The notes: generated by a model not told the origin, from the letters alone. Shown: positions 44,171-54,376, counted from the first letter of the stretch. The stretch is 64,000 nucleotides of DNA from an uncultured Odoribacter sp. (GCA_910578985.1 CAJTSF010000003.1:1-64000); one strand, 5' to 3'. A program made the numbers and translations.

Positions 44171-44944
44171 TTAATGGGTTAAATAAATGCGTCGTTTGAA
44201 TTCGGAGAGGACGATGCCGGTGGCAACCCCGACGTTGAGCGACTCCCCGGCAGGTCCCTCTCCGACGAAGGCGGGGATGGTGAGGCGGTGGTCGGTGAGC
44301 GCCTCGATGCCGGGGGCGATGCCTTTCCCCTCGTTGCCCATGACGATAATCCCGTGGGCGGGGAGGGAGGCGGTGTAGATGTTTTCGCCGTCGAGGAAGG
44401 TGCCGTAGACGGGCATTCCGGCGTCCCGCAGCCGGCGGATGGCGTCGGGGAGCGGGACGCTGTGCGCGCGCACGCGGAAGATGGCGCCCATGCTTGCCTG
44501 CACGCACTTGGGATTATAGGGGGAGGCACAGTCCGTATCGCAAAGGAGGTCGCGGATGCCGAACCAGTCGGCGACACGCAGGATAGTGCCGAGGTTGCCC
44601 GGGTCTTGGATGCCGTTGAGGGCAAGAGTGATTCCGCGGGTGAGGGTGTCGAAGTCACACGGGTAGGCGGGCATCTCGGCAAGGGCGATGACGGAGGGGG
44701 GGGACGGGAAGTTGGAGACGGCTTGCATCTCGCGTTCCGTTGCCTCGTAAATCATGGCGCCGGCAGGGAGTCCGGAGTGTCGTTCCAGCCACTCCGGCAG
44801 GGCGATGATAGTGTTGATTCCGAAAGGGCTCCGGAGCAATTCGCCCACGAGTTTTTCCCCTTCTGTTTTGAAGAGATTATATTTTTCCCTGAATTTCTTT
44901 TTTTCGAGGTTTTGGACTATTTTTGTTACCTGTTTGCTGACCAT
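44171..44944 (-). CDS. SpoU/TrmH-family RNA 2'-O-methyltransferase
   Basis: The 257-residue protein has an N-terminal substrate-binding part (KIVQNLEKKKFREKYNLFKTEGEKLV) and the SPOUT methylase core with NGIQDPGNLGTILRVADWFG, IVMGNEGKGI and LNVGVATGIVLSEF. It probably methylates 23S rRNA or tRNA ribose, as RlmB- or TsnR-like proteins do; the target is not decided by sequence alone. It is divergent from the BamA-like gene, with 43 bp between starts. Confidence 0.9.
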   Translation of the reverse strand: MVSKQVTKIVQNLEKKKFREKYNLFKTEGEKLVGELLRSPFGINTIIALPEWLERHSGLPAGAMIYEATEREMQAVSNFPSPPSVIALAEMPAYPCDFDTLTRGITLALNGIQDPGNLGTILRVADWFGIRDLLCDTDCASPYNPKCVQASMGAIFRVRAHSVPLPDAIRRLRDAGMPVYGTFLDGENIYTASLPAHGIIVMGNEGKGIAPGIEALTDHRLTIPAFVGEGPAGESLNVGVATGIVLSEFKRRIYLTH

Positions 44945-44987
44945 GATTATTGTATATCGTGGGTCAAAAATAGTAACATTTTAGGAT

Positions 44988-47306
44988 TTGGGGAAATATA
45001 TCGGATATAAGATTGGGGTGTTTTTTTGTTGGTGCCTGCTGTTGTGCGGGTGCTCGGCGGCGCGTTATGTGGGGGAGGGGGAATATCTGCTGAACCGGGT
45101 TCGGGTGCAGGAGGATTCCAAATTGTTGGATGCGAAGGACATGAAAAAGGTGGTGCGGCAGCGGCCGAATACGCGGATTCTGGGCGTGGTGCGTTTTCAT
45201 CTGGGGCTTTATAACCTGAGCGGCAGGAACGGGGATAAGCGCTTTAACAAATGGCTGCGGCGCATCGGGGAGGAGCCGGTGGTGTACAGTCCTTACCTCA
45301 CGGAGCGGAGTGTGGAGCAGTTGTCATTGTATCTGAATAACAAGGGATATTACCATGCCCGGGTAAAAGATACGGTTCATTTCCGCAAGAAGAAAGCGGA
45401 GGTGGTTTACCGGGTGACCTCGGGCGAGGTGACGCGGGTGCGTGAACTGGCATTCCGCGCGGACAGCAGTGTGGCGGGGACGCCTCTATCAACGGACACC
45501 CCTTTGTACAGGGAGCTGTTGGAGGATTCCGTGCACACCCTGTTGAAGCGGGGGATGCCGTTGGATATGGGCGTGCTGGAGCAGGAGCGGGAGCGCCTGA
45601 CCGACGGATTGAGGCGGCAGGGCTATTATAATTTTTCCAAAAATTTATTGCAGTATTATGCCGACACCTTGTCTCCGCACGAGCCGAACCGGGCGGACCT
45701 GATGCTTGCCGTGGCGAACTCCCTGCCGGACAGCAATGCTTACAAGACTTACCTTATCGGCAACATCCGGGTGAACATGGACTATGATCCCCTGGAAGGC
45801 ATCAAGGGGGAGGATTCGTTGTACATAGATGGAAAATATGGCGGGTACGAAGTGTTGTACCGGAAACGGATGAAAATCCGTCCCAAGGTGATTCTGGAAA
45901 GCATCCAGTTCGGGCAGGGAGAGTTATATGACGTGCGTAAGGTGGCGAGTTCCTATGTGCGTTTGCAGGCGCTGAACCTGTTCAAATTCGTGAACATCCT
46001 TTTCCGGGAGCGGGCGGGAGCGGACGGGCAGATGTTTTTGGACTGCGACATCCAATTGACGCCCATGAAACGACAGTCGTACAATGTGTTTCTGGAAGGG
46101 ACGAACAATTCGGGGAACATCGGTGTCGGGGGAAACTTTTCCTACAACCACAAAAACCTGTTCCACGGCGGCGAGAACCTGACCATGAGCGTGTGGGGGG
46201 CGTTGAAGAAAGAGAAACTGCGGGAGAATGAGATTTTCAGTACCACGGAGGTGGGGGCGGAGGTGCGTTTGGTGACGCCCCAGTTCTGGTTGCCCGTGCT
46301 TCCCTTTTCGGAATTCCGGAAGAGGTTCGCGCCGCGTACCTCCATCTCTTTTTCCTACAGCCGCGAGCACACCCAGTTCTACCGGCGCCGGGTGGCGAGC
46401 ATGAGATTCGGATATCTGTGGCGCCAGGCGGACAACCGGTGGAATTACAACTTCGACTTAATCGATTTGAACTATGTGATGATGCCCTACGTGGAAAGCG
46501 GATTCGTCGAAGGGCTGCGGAACCAGTATGTCAAGAGCGCCTATACGGACCACATGATATTGTCCGCCGGCTTTTCTGCCATATTTGCCGACCAGTCCAT
46601 CAACAGCACGGCGAGTTCCAACTATTTCCGCGGCAATGTGGAGACTTCGGGAAATTTCCTGTGGGGAATGAGCCGTTTGTTCCGCACGCGCCGCATAGAA
46701 ACGGAGCAGGAGTCCTATTACCACATGTTCGGCGTGCGGTATGCCCAGTTCATCAAGGCGGACGGCGAGTATCGCTTCAACCACTACATCAACCGGGCGA
46801 ACCGCGTGGTGTACCGCCTGTTTATCGGTTGCGGACTGCCTTACGGCAACATGAAGGCGTTGCCTTTCGAGGAGGCGTATTTCTGCGGCGGGGCGAACGA
46901 CCTGAGGGCATGGCAGTCGCGGCGGGTGGGACCGGGAGTTTACCAGGCGGAAGACAACTATCCCAACAGTGTGGGGGACTTCAAGCTGGAAGCGAATCTG
47001 GAGTACCGTTTCAAACTCTTCTGGCTGCTGGAGGGGGCGTTGTTCCTGGATGCGGGCAACGTGTGGAACCTGAAAGGATACGAGGAACGCGGCAGCACCC
47101 GCCTGTCCGGTGACATCTTCCGCCAGTTTGCGGTGGGCACGGGAGCCGGTTTGCGGGTGAACGTCACCTTTTTTCTGCTCCGTTTGGACTGGGGCTTCAA
47201 GTTGCACGACCCTGCGCAGGTGCGGGGCGACCGTTTCGTGTTGTTCGACAAAGGGAGCGGTTTCCGGAAGCCGGTGTGGAATATTGCGATAGGTTATCCC
47301 TTTTAA
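44988..47306 (+). CDS. BamA/TamA-family outer-membrane lipoprotein
   Basis: A 772-residue protein with a lipobox LLLCGC (Cys22), about three POTRA-like units (to about residue 340, with YLNNKGYYHARVKDT and LRRQGYYNFSKN) and a C-terminal 16-strand-type barrel ending AIGYPF. The only start that keeps the whole signal is TTG at 44988, because a stop codon lies just upstream in frame; no ATG is available before the lipobox. Lipidated Omp85 proteins in this phylum may help insert or secrete surface proteins. Confidence 0.85.
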   Translation: MGKYIGYKIGVFFCWCLLLCGCSAARYVGEGEYLLNRVRVQEDSKLLDAKDMKKVVRQRPNTRILGVVRFHLGLYNLSGRNGDKRFNKWLRRIGEEPVVYSPYLTERSVEQLSLYLNNKGYYHARVKDTVHFRKKKAEVVYRVTSGEVTRVRELAFRADSSVAGTPLSTDTPLYRELLEDSVHTLLKRGMPLDMGVLEQERERLTDGLRRQGYYNFSKNLLQYYADTLSPHEPNRADLMLAVANSLPDSNAYKTYLIGNIRVNMDYDPLEGIKGEDSLYIDGKYGGYEVLYRKRMKIRPKVILESIQFGQGELYDVRKVASSYVRLQALNLFKFVNILFRERAGADGQMFLDCDIQLTPMKRQSYNVFLEGTNNSGNIGVGGNFSYNHKNLFHGGENLTMSVWGALKKEKLRENEIFSTTEVGAEVRLVTPQFWLPVLPFSEFRKRFAPRTSISFSYSREHTQFYRRRVASMRFGYLWRQADNRWNYNFDLIDLNYVMMPYVESGFVEGLRNQYVKSAYTDHMILSAGFSAIFADQSINSTASSNYFRGNVETSGNFLWGMSRLFRTRRIETEQESYYHMFGVRYAQFIKADGEYRFNHYINRANRVVYRLFIGCGLPYGNMKALPFEEAYFCGGANDLRAWQSRRVGPGVYQAEDNYPNSVGDFKLEANLEYRFKLFWLLEGALFLDAGNVWNLKGYEERGSTRLSGDIFRQFAVGTGAGLRVNVTFFLLRLDWGFKLHDPAQVRGDRFVLFDKGSGFRKPVWNIAIGYPF

Positions 47307-47318
47307 TAGCACGCGCTT

Positions 47319-48260
47319 ATGGTATCGATAGTCTTGGAATATGTCTCGCTTTTCTTGCAGGTGGCGGCAGCTGCAATTGCCATCAGCCTATTCAGGCGGA
47401 CCAAATTCAACGCTTCGTGGATATTGATTTCTTCGGGCTTCCTGCTGATGGTGGTGTCCCGGGTGTTGGAACTGTGGCCCACCCTGTATCCGGAAATGGA
47501 GGGCAAGCTGGAGACTGTGCAACGGTGGCTGGCATTCATCATTTCGCTCGTGCTGCTCATCGGAGTATTTTACATCCGGAAGATATTCCAGTTCATGCGC
47601 CGGCTCGATGCCTTGCGGCGGGAGACGGAGAAGCGGGTGCTGTCGGCGGTCATCCGGACGGAGGAACAGGAGCGGCAGCGTTTTGCCAAAGAATTGCATG
47701 ACGGGCTGGGACCTTTGTTGAGCGTGATTAAGATGCTCGTGTCGGGGCTCGACAGCAACAAGTCGGGCGAGGTGAACGAGAAAATCAGGAACAACCTGTG
47801 CCAGGCGGTGGATGAAGCCATCACGGGCGTGCGGGATATCTCGGCGAACATCAGCCCCCATATCCTGAACAATTTCGGATTGAAGGATGCCGTGGAGGCA
47901 TTCATCAAGCGGATGGGGCAGACGGATGGATTCCAGGTCTTTTTTACGACCAATCTTACCGGCGAACGGTTCGGATATAATGTGGAGACCGTGCTCTACC
48001 GGGTGGTCTGCGAATTAATCAACAACACCCTGCGGCATGCGGCGGCATCGCGGATAACCATCGACCTACAGTTGGATGAAAGCGTGCTCTACCTGGAATA
48101 CACCGACAATGGCATCGGCTTCGACGTGGATGCCGTCACCCACTATGGGGGGATGGGGTTGAACAACATGCGTTACCGCCTGCAGTCGGGAAACGGCGAC
48201 ATTGAAATCGTGAGTCGTCCGGAACAGGGCATGCGGGCGAACGTTTATATCCGGGTGTGA
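47319..48260 (+). CDS. Sensor histidine kinase (HisKA_3 type), orphan
   Basis: The 313-residue protein has three hydrophobic segments (about 4-25, 33-51, 70-88), then the HisKA_3 dimerisation domain with the phospho-acceptor His127 in FAKELHDGLGPLLS, and the HATPase domain with ELINNTLRHAAAS, YTDNGIGFD and GGMGLNNMRYR. No large sensor domain is present. The usual LuxR-type response regulator partner is not next to it. It follows the BamA-like gene by 12 bp. Confidence 0.92.
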   Translation: MVSIVLEYVSLFLQVAAAAIAISLFRRTKFNASWILISSGFLLMVVSRVLELWPTLYPEMEGKLETVQRWLAFIISLVLLIGVFYIRKIFQFMRRLDALRRETEKRVLSAVIRTEEQERQRFAKELHDGLGPLLSVIKMLVSGLDSNKSGEVNEKIRNNLCQAVDEAITGVRDISANISPHILNNFGLKDAVEAFIKRMGQTDGFQVFFTTNLTGERFGYNVETVLYRVVCELINNTLRHAAASRITIDLQLDESVLYLEYTDNGIGFDVDAVTHYGGMGLNNMRYRLQSGNGDIEIVSRPEQGMRANVYIRV

Positions 48261-48275
48261 TTCCGGGAAAATTTT

Positions 48276-48680
48276 TCAGGCAATGATATTGGTCACGCGG
48301 TTCACGGTGACGAGTGTGCCGTGTTCGTCGCGTATCTCCACCTGCACGACATGGGTGCGCTTCCCCCGGTGTATCAACTCCCCGCGGGCGATGACATAAG
48401 CGCCTTTCGCCTGTTTGATGTGGTTGCCGTTGATTTCGATGCCGTACACATGCCACCGCAATTCCGGCGGCACGCTCATCGAACTGAGCGCTCCCGCGAC
48501 GGTTTCCGCCAGCGCCATGTTCGCCCCTCCGTTCAGCGCCCCGTCCGGCCGGCAGGTGCGGCGGTCGATGGGCATCCGGGCTTCCAGCCATCCTTCCCCT
48601 TCTGCGGTAAACTCTATGCCCAAGTGGTCCACCAGGCTGTGGCGGCAGGATTCGTTGAGCATGTCCAAATAACTTTCCAT
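48276..48680 (-). CDS. Hotdog-fold thioesterase (PaaI/MenI-like)
   Basis: A 134-residue single hotdog domain with the segments DGALNGGANMALAETVAG (acidic catalytic glutamate at about 58) and HVYGIEINGNHIKQAK..GAYVIARGELIHRGKRTHV. It fits the 1,4-dihydroxy-2-naphthoyl-CoA hydrolase/YbdB group of thioesterases, with menaquinone synthesis as one possible role; the substrate is not fixed by sequence. A TACCTTTG box at 48707-48714 is a likely promoter. Convergent with the histidine kinase gene. Confidence 0.85.
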   Translation of the reverse strand: MESYLDMLNESCRHSLVDHLGIEFTAEGEGWLEARMPIDRRTCRPDGALNGGANMALAETVAGALSSMSVPPELRWHVYGIEINGNHIKQAKGAYVIARGELIHRGKRTHVVQVEIRDEHGTLVTVNRVTNIIA

Positions 48681-48706
48681 CCCTTGTCTCTCTTATCGTT
48701 GCGGGG

Positions 48707-48714
48707 CAAAGGTA
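48707..48714 (-). promoter_or_regulatory. Promoter -7 box of the thioesterase gene
   Basis: Minus-strand TACCTTTG, 26 bp before ATG 48680; matches TAnnTTTG. Confidence 0.5.
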
Positions 48715-48826
48715 CGCCTTATCTTGAAAATAAAAACGGATTATATCCGAAAATCCATCATTATTCTTTAAATTCGCCCTATGTTTATCCATTCGGAAAA
48801 CGGAACAAACACTAAAAACAACAAAT

Positions 48827-49879
<1,053 letters not shown>

Positions 49880-49890
49880 AACCGGATATA

Positions 49891-51969
49891 ATGAAAAAGA
49901 CTATTTTACCCATATTATGTATATTGTCGCTTATGGCATGCCATGAAAACCCCGGAGCGGGCGACGCCTCCGGAAAAGGCTACCGCACGCCCGCGGATCT
50001 GAAACTCCCATCCGACGTGATGACGCCGGAAGTGCTGTGGGCTTTCGGGCGCATCGGCAGCGTCCGCCTATCGCCCGACGGCACCCGCGCCGTTTACGAC
50101 GTGACCTATTTCAACAAGGAAGAGAACCGCGCTTACACCGACTTGTACGTCATGACCCTCAACGACGGCAAGACCACCCGTCTCACCGACACCGACTGCA
50201 ACGAGGCGGAACCCGCCTGGACCCCCGACGGGAAGCACATCACCTACATCGCCAACGGACAGCTTTGGGAGATGAACCCCGATGGCACCGCCCCGCGCCG
50301 GGTGACGGACATAGAAGGAGGAATCAACGGCTACGTGTATGCCCCTGACATGTCCAAAATCGTTTACCTCAAGGACGTGCGCCTGGAACCCACCGTGCAG
50401 GACTTGCATCCCGACCTTCCCAAGGCGAACGCCCGCATCATCAACGACCAGTTCTACCGCCATTGGAACGACTGGGTGGAAGCCTACACCCACCTGTTTG
50501 TCGCCGGCTACACTCCCGGCAGACAAATTACTGCCGGCAAGGATATCCTCGACGGAGAACACTGGGAGTCCCCCGTGCGTCCCTGGGGCGGCACCGAGCA
50601 GTTGGCATGGACGCCCGACAGCAAACAGTTGATTTACACCTGCCGGAAAAAGACCGGTGTCGAGTATGCCTCTTCCACCAACACCGACCTCTACGCCTAC
50701 CACACGGAGACCGGCGCCACCGTCAATCTGACCGAAGGCATGGCGGGCTACGACAAGAACCCCGTCGTCTCCCCCGACGGGCAACACCTCGCCTGGGAGA
50801 GCATGGAGCGTGACGGCTACGAAGCCGACAAAATCCGCCTTTTCGTTATGGACCTCCGCACCGGCGAGAAGCGCGACTACTCCAAAGGCTTCGACCAGAA
50901 TGCCGAGGGCTTGAAATGGGGCGACAACCAAACCGTCTGGTTCATCTCCGACCGTCACGCCACGGATGAAATCTACTCCCTCGACCTCGTTTCCGGAAAA
51001 ATCAGGAAACACACCGAGGGCGTTCACAACTACACCTCCGTCATCCCCAACGGCGACCACCTCATCGCCACCAAAGTCTCCATGAGCAAACCCGCGGAGA
51101 TTTACCGCGTGGACCCCGCCACGGGCAAGGACACGGAACTCTCCTTTGTGAACAAGCACCTCCTTGACCAGCTCACCATGGGGAAAGTGGAAAAACGCTG
51201 GGTGAAGACCACCGACGGGAAAAAGATGCTTGTCTGGATGATTTACCCCCCGCACTTCGACGCCTCCAAGAAATACCCCGCCCTTCTCTACTGCGAGGGC
51301 GGCCCGCAGAGCACCGTCAGCCAGTTCTGGAGCTACCGCTGGAACTTCCAGCAGATGGCAGCCAACGGCTACATCATCGTGGCGCCCAACCGCCGCGGCT
51401 TGCCGGGCTTCGGGCAGGAGTGGCTGGAACAAATCAGCGGTGACTACTCCGGCCAGAACATCAAGGACTACCTCTCCGCCATCGACGATGCCAAGCGCGA
51501 GCCTTACATCGACGCCGACCGCCTGGGATGCGTGGGTGCTTCCTACGGCGGGTACTCGGTGTACTACCTCGCCGGGCACCACGACAAGCGCTTCAAGGCG
51601 TTCATCGCCCATTGCGGCATCTTCGACCTGAAAATGCAGTATTACACGACGGAGGAGATGTGGTTCGCCAACTGGGACATGGGCGGTGCCCCCTGGGACA
51701 AGGGCAACAAAGTGGCGCAGCGCACTTTTGCCAACTCCCCCGACCTTTTTGCCGGCAAATGGGACACGCCCATTCTGGTCATCCACGGGCAGAAGGACTT
51801 CCGCATCGACGTGTCGCAGGGCATGGCGGCGTTCAACGTTGCCCGCATGCGCGGCATTCCGGCGCAATACCTCTACTTCCCCGAGGAGTGCCACTGGGTG
51901 ACGGGCTGCCAGGACGGCATTCTCTGGCAGCGCACTTTCAAGGCATGGCTGGACAAGTGGCTGAAATAG
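49891..51969 (+). CDS. S9-family prolyl oligopeptidase-like lipoprotein (DPP5-like)
   Basis: A 692-residue exported peptidase. The lipobox LSLMAC gives Cys17. Residues about 50-440 form a beta-propeller with WD-like units (VRLSPDGTRAVYDV, PAWTPDGKHITYIA). The C-terminal alpha/beta-hydrolase has the catalytic triad: Ser551 in GASYGGYS, Asp636 in HGQKDFRI and His668 in PEECHWV. It fits the S9 dipeptidyl peptidases of Bacteroidota that split peptides in the periplasm. A strong terminator follows. Confidence 0.93.
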   Translation: MKKTILPILCILSLMACHENPGAGDASGKGYRTPADLKLPSDVMTPEVLWAFGRIGSVRLSPDGTRAVYDVTYFNKEENRAYTDLYVMTLNDGKTTRLTDTDCNEAEPAWTPDGKHITYIANGQLWEMNPDGTAPRRVTDIEGGINGYVYAPDMSKIVYLKDVRLEPTVQDLHPDLPKANARIINDQFYRHWNDWVEAYTHLFVAGYTPGRQITAGKDILDGEHWESPVRPWGGTEQLAWTPDSKQLIYTCRKKTGVEYASSTNTDLYAYHTETGATVNLTEGMAGYDKNPVVSPDGQHLAWESMERDGYEADKIRLFVMDLRTGEKRDYSKGFDQNAEGLKWGDNQTVWFISDRHATDEIYSLDLVSGKIRKHTEGVHNYTSVIPNGDHLIATKVSMSKPAEIYRVDPATGKDTELSFVNKHLLDQLTMGKVEKRWVKTTDGKKMLVWMIYPPHFDASKKYPALLYCEGGPQSTVSQFWSYRWNFQQMAANGYIIVAPNRRGLPGFGQEWLEQISGDYSGQNIKDYLSAIDDAKREPYIDADRLGCVGASYGGYSVYYLAGHHDKRFKAFIAHCGIFDLKMQYYTTEEMWFANWDMGGAPWDKGNKVAQRTFANSPDLFAGKWDTPILVIHGQKDFRIDVSQGMAAFNVARMRGIPAQYLYFPEECHWVTGCQDGILWQRTFKAWLDKWLK

Positions 51970-52012
51970 CCGTTGTCAGTAAATGACAGCAGCATCTTGC
52001 TACGCCTTTTCC

Positions 52013-52048
52013 GGTCCGGCTTCCTTTTGTGAAGCCGGACCGTTTTTT
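52013..52048 (+). terminator. Terminator after the S9 peptidase gene
   Basis: A perfect 11-bp stem GGTCCGGCTTC with GAAGCCGGACC, 7-nt loop, followed by GTTTTTT, 43 bp beyond the stop. Confidence 0.9.
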
Positions 52049-52107
52049 GTGGGTAACTCCATGCTTGCCCCCTACTTTCTCCGCCCCCGACGTACCTCCG
52101 ACCTGCC

Positions 52108-52155
52108 TTTGACGTACCCCCGACGTATCCGACGGTACGTCGGGAGTACGTCAAA
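52108..52155. repeat. Near-perfect 48-bp palindrome
   Basis: The arms 52108-52127 and 52136-52155 match in 19 of 20 positions around an 8-nt centre. The unit CGACGTA/TACGTCG occurs four times in 52087-52143. It lies in the 363-bp gap between the peptidase gene and the next gene. Its sequence is unlike repeat P. Nothing else is seen between 52156 and 52332 except an AT-rich stretch. Confidence 0.8.
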
Positions 52156-52332
52156 TTTATCTCAAAAGTATGTGTGGTGTGGAATAATTCATAAGTAATT
52201 TATGAGTAAATGCTTCAAAAAAAAGACGGAAAAATCCTTGGAGATAAAGTTTTTTTTCTTTACTTTGATTAATTATATGATAATTTCATATATTTGGTTC
52301 AGCAAATTTACTTACAATATAACAGAATAATC

Positions 52333-53046
52333 ATGGAACAAGCATTATTAAACCTTTGGGAAGCATATCGCGGGCGGATGGCTTCGAAAGAGTTGAACGA
52401 GATATTGGAGCGTGGCATCTGTTACTCGGAAATCAGCGGGTCGCACCGGATTTTGGTGACGGGGATGAACCCGTCGTTCCGGAAGGGGGACCCGGCGTGC
52501 GAGAAATATGAGGTGCCGTTCAATTACCAAGCAGTGGTCAAAGGCAGGGAAGACCGCTATTTCACCGCCTTCGACCGGCTCTTCCCCGAGGCGTACCGGG
52601 CTGAGGTGGATTACCTTGACTTGTTGAACATTCGTGAAACCAGGCAGCGGACGGTGTGGAAGTTCATCCGGGACCCGAAGGGGTTGGAGCTGTTCGCCGC
52701 CAACCTGCGGATGAACCAGTTGCTGATGGAGCAGGTGGTACGCCCGCGGCTCATCATGGTGAAGAACCACGGGTCGTGGGGGTTGTGGGGCAAGGATGCG
52801 ACGGCGGAGGGGAATATCTGGATGGGCTACCGCTTCGAGCCGGTGGAGGGCTTCGACGCCCTGCCCTCTGGCGAGGTGCTGCGCATCGCGGGGCTCATCG
52901 ACCACCCCGACCGCGTCGCCTGCCGCGAGCTGAAGGAGACCAACCTGAAGGGCACGCTGGTGCTCTTCACGAACCATTTCCAGTACAGCGCCAAGGAGAA
53001 ACTTCCCACCCCGGAACTGATGGCGGAGTTGTGCAGGAGAATATAG
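52333..53046 (+). CDS. Unknown protein, possibly uracil-DNA-glycosylase-like fold
   Basis: A 237-residue cytoplasmic protein from ATG 52333 (MEQALLNLWEAYRGRM); an in-frame ATG at 52294 would add 13 residues. The segment HRILVTGMNPSFRKGD and the later LIMVKNHGSWGLWGKDA, with a helical middle part, recall the order of motifs in the UDG superfamily (GxNP near the start, then a pklIxxxG strand), but key catalytic residues cannot be confirmed. I do not recognise a named family. A perfect 15-bp hairpin follows at 53047-53081. Confidence 0.6.
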   Translation: MEQALLNLWEAYRGRMASKELNEILERGICYSEISGSHRILVTGMNPSFRKGDPACEKYEVPFNYQAVVKGREDRYFTAFDRLFPEAYRAEVDYLDLLNIRETRQRTVWKFIRDPKGLELFAANLRMNQLLMEQVVRPRLIMVKNHGSWGLWGKDATAEGNIWMGYRFEPVEGFDALPSGEVLRIAGLIDHPDRVACRELKETNLKGTLVLFTNHFQYSAKEKLPTPELMAELCRRI

Positions 53047-53081
53047 GATTGAAAGTGTGTGACAAGCACACACTTTCAATC
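53047..53081. terminator. Two-way hairpin between convergent genes
   Basis: A perfect 15-bp stem (53047-53061 with 53067-53081) and a 5-nt loop. It starts directly at the stop of the upstream gene and overlaps the end of the DUF4143 remnant on the other strand. Confidence 0.7.
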
Positions 53082-53438
53082 TTTAAGGCAGCCGATGGGT
53101 ACTACATATACTCCATCCGTCCGTTTGTAGGCAAAGTCGCCGATGCCGATCAGTACCATGAGGAAAGCTGGCGCTTTCATTCGGGTAGTGTCTATGAGAT
53201 TGGAAAGGACAGTTAATGTTTTTGCTCCTTCTTCAATCCATTTTTCTCCTCCTAATTTGATTTCAATAAGGCCGTAGGCTCCATTCCGCAAGTGTACTAC
53301 GGCATCGCATTCCAAACCGTTCTTGTCCCTGTAATGGTAGACCGTACCATCCAAAGCATCCGCATAAACCCGAAGGTCGCGGATGCACATGGTTTCAAAG
53401 AGGAGTCCGAAGGTGTTCAGGTCGTTTATTGCAAATAT
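53076..53438 (-). pseudogene. C-terminal remnant of a DUF4143 ATPase gene
   Basis: Reading from about 53438 the frame gives INDLNTFGLLFETMCIRDLR, then YADALDGTVYHYRDKNGLEC and DAVVHLRNGAYGLIEIKLGG. This is the end of a DUF4143 ATPase, with the D..ExK core of its nuclease-like fold. The P-loop ATPase part is absent, and 53440-53545 instead holds direct repeats and AT-rich DNA. An ATG at 53390 could still start a 104-residue protein, but I take it as a decayed gene. It is not a close copy of the gene at 35415. Confidence 0.75.
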
Positions 53439-53476
53439 AGTATATTTTTCTGTATTTCAGTTTGATTAAATTTCAA

Positions 53477-53545
53477 TTTGGAAATTCGGCGCAAATTTGT
53501 TTGGAAATTTGGCGTGAAAATATTTGGAAATTCGGCGGTTATAGA
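53477..53545 (-). repeat. Three 23-bp direct repeats upstream of the DUF4143 remnant
   Basis: TTTGGAAATTCGGCG (second copy TTTGGAAATTTGGCG) begins at 53477, 53500 and 53523, an exact 23-bp period. The array lies just upstream of the remnant on its own strand, as the 22-bp array does for the intact gene at 35415. The sequence is different. Confidence 0.8.
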
Positions 53546-53686
53546 AGAGGTGAATTCTACCGACCCTAAAGGGTGCTTTTACACCATTTAACATCAAAGT
53601 GGTGATTTTTGACATTCAAATAGTGCAAATCGGGAGGGGTGTGTAGTAAGATAGGCATGTTTTTAATCATTAAAATCAAGCATATC

Positions 53687-54376
53687 ATGGGATTGATGAA
53701 TGACAGTATTTGGAGTGTTTGCCGCGGAAAGCGGGAAGGGTTTGTGGTCTACCGGCGGCTGGGACAGACGTGTGTGCGGTCGCTGACGAACAGCCGGGCG
53801 TCCATCGGGGCAAGGCAGGTGGAGCAGCAAGAGCGGATTGCGTCACTGGCCGTCTTTTTCTGGGCTTTGGGGAGTGCGGGGTTGAAGGAGTGTTGGCAAC
53901 GGGCGGAAAAGCCGCGGCAGTGGAACGGATACAACCTGTTCGTCCACCGGAATATCGGAGCGTTCACGGGGGAAGGCACCATCGGGGATTTTGGGAAGGT
54001 GGAGTTGACGGCGGGGCGGTTGTCACTGCCGGATAATATCAGGTTGCGGCAGGAGGGGAAAAGGTGGGTGATGGAGTGGGAGAATTTGACGGAACTCTCC
54101 GGTGACCGGGGGAATGACCGTATGCAGGTGGCGTTGATGGAGGGACGGGAAGACCGTTTCACGGTGAAGGTGTGCGGAGAGTGGCGGGATGGAAGCCGGC
54201 CGGAAGGAGGGAAACGGGAGGAGGGACGCCTGGCGTTCCGGCTCCCCGCAGCGTGGAGGGGATATGGACGGTTGTATTGTTTTATGCGTTCGGAGAACGG
54301 CGGAGAGTTTTCGCCAAGCAGGTATATGGGGCAAAGGGAGGATTTCCCCGTTGGAGCAATCAAGTTTTACAATTAA
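53687..54376 (+). CDS. DUF6266-like protein, cassette 2 gene A
   Basis: The start MGLMNDSIWSVCRGKREGFV is chosen to match the length of the paralogue at 9640-10302; an in-frame start at 53639 adds 16 unlikely residues. The 229-residue protein shares with the paralogue a V.YR.L..TC.R strand, QVEQQERIASLAVFF, NGYNLFVHRN and DFGKVELTAGRLSLPDN. No signal peptide or membrane segment. Function unknown. It lies 30 bp before gene B, in the same order as cassette 1. Confidence 0.6.
   Translation: MGLMNDSIWSVCRGKREGFVVYRRLGQTCVRSLTNSRASIGARQVEQQERIASLAVFFWALGSAGLKECWQRAEKPRQWNGYNLFVHRNIGAFTGEGTIGDFGKVELTAGRLSLPDNIRLRQEGKRWVMEWENLTELSGDRGNDRMQVALMEGREDRFTVKVCGEWRDGSRPEGGKREEGRLAFRLPAAWRGYGRLYCFMRSENGGEFSPSRYMGQREDFPVGAIKFYN

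Noticed and set aside
50068..51894. 608-codon frame opposite the S9 peptidase gene
   Set aside because: The peptidase has a complete catalytic triad; the opposite frame shows no fold or signal.
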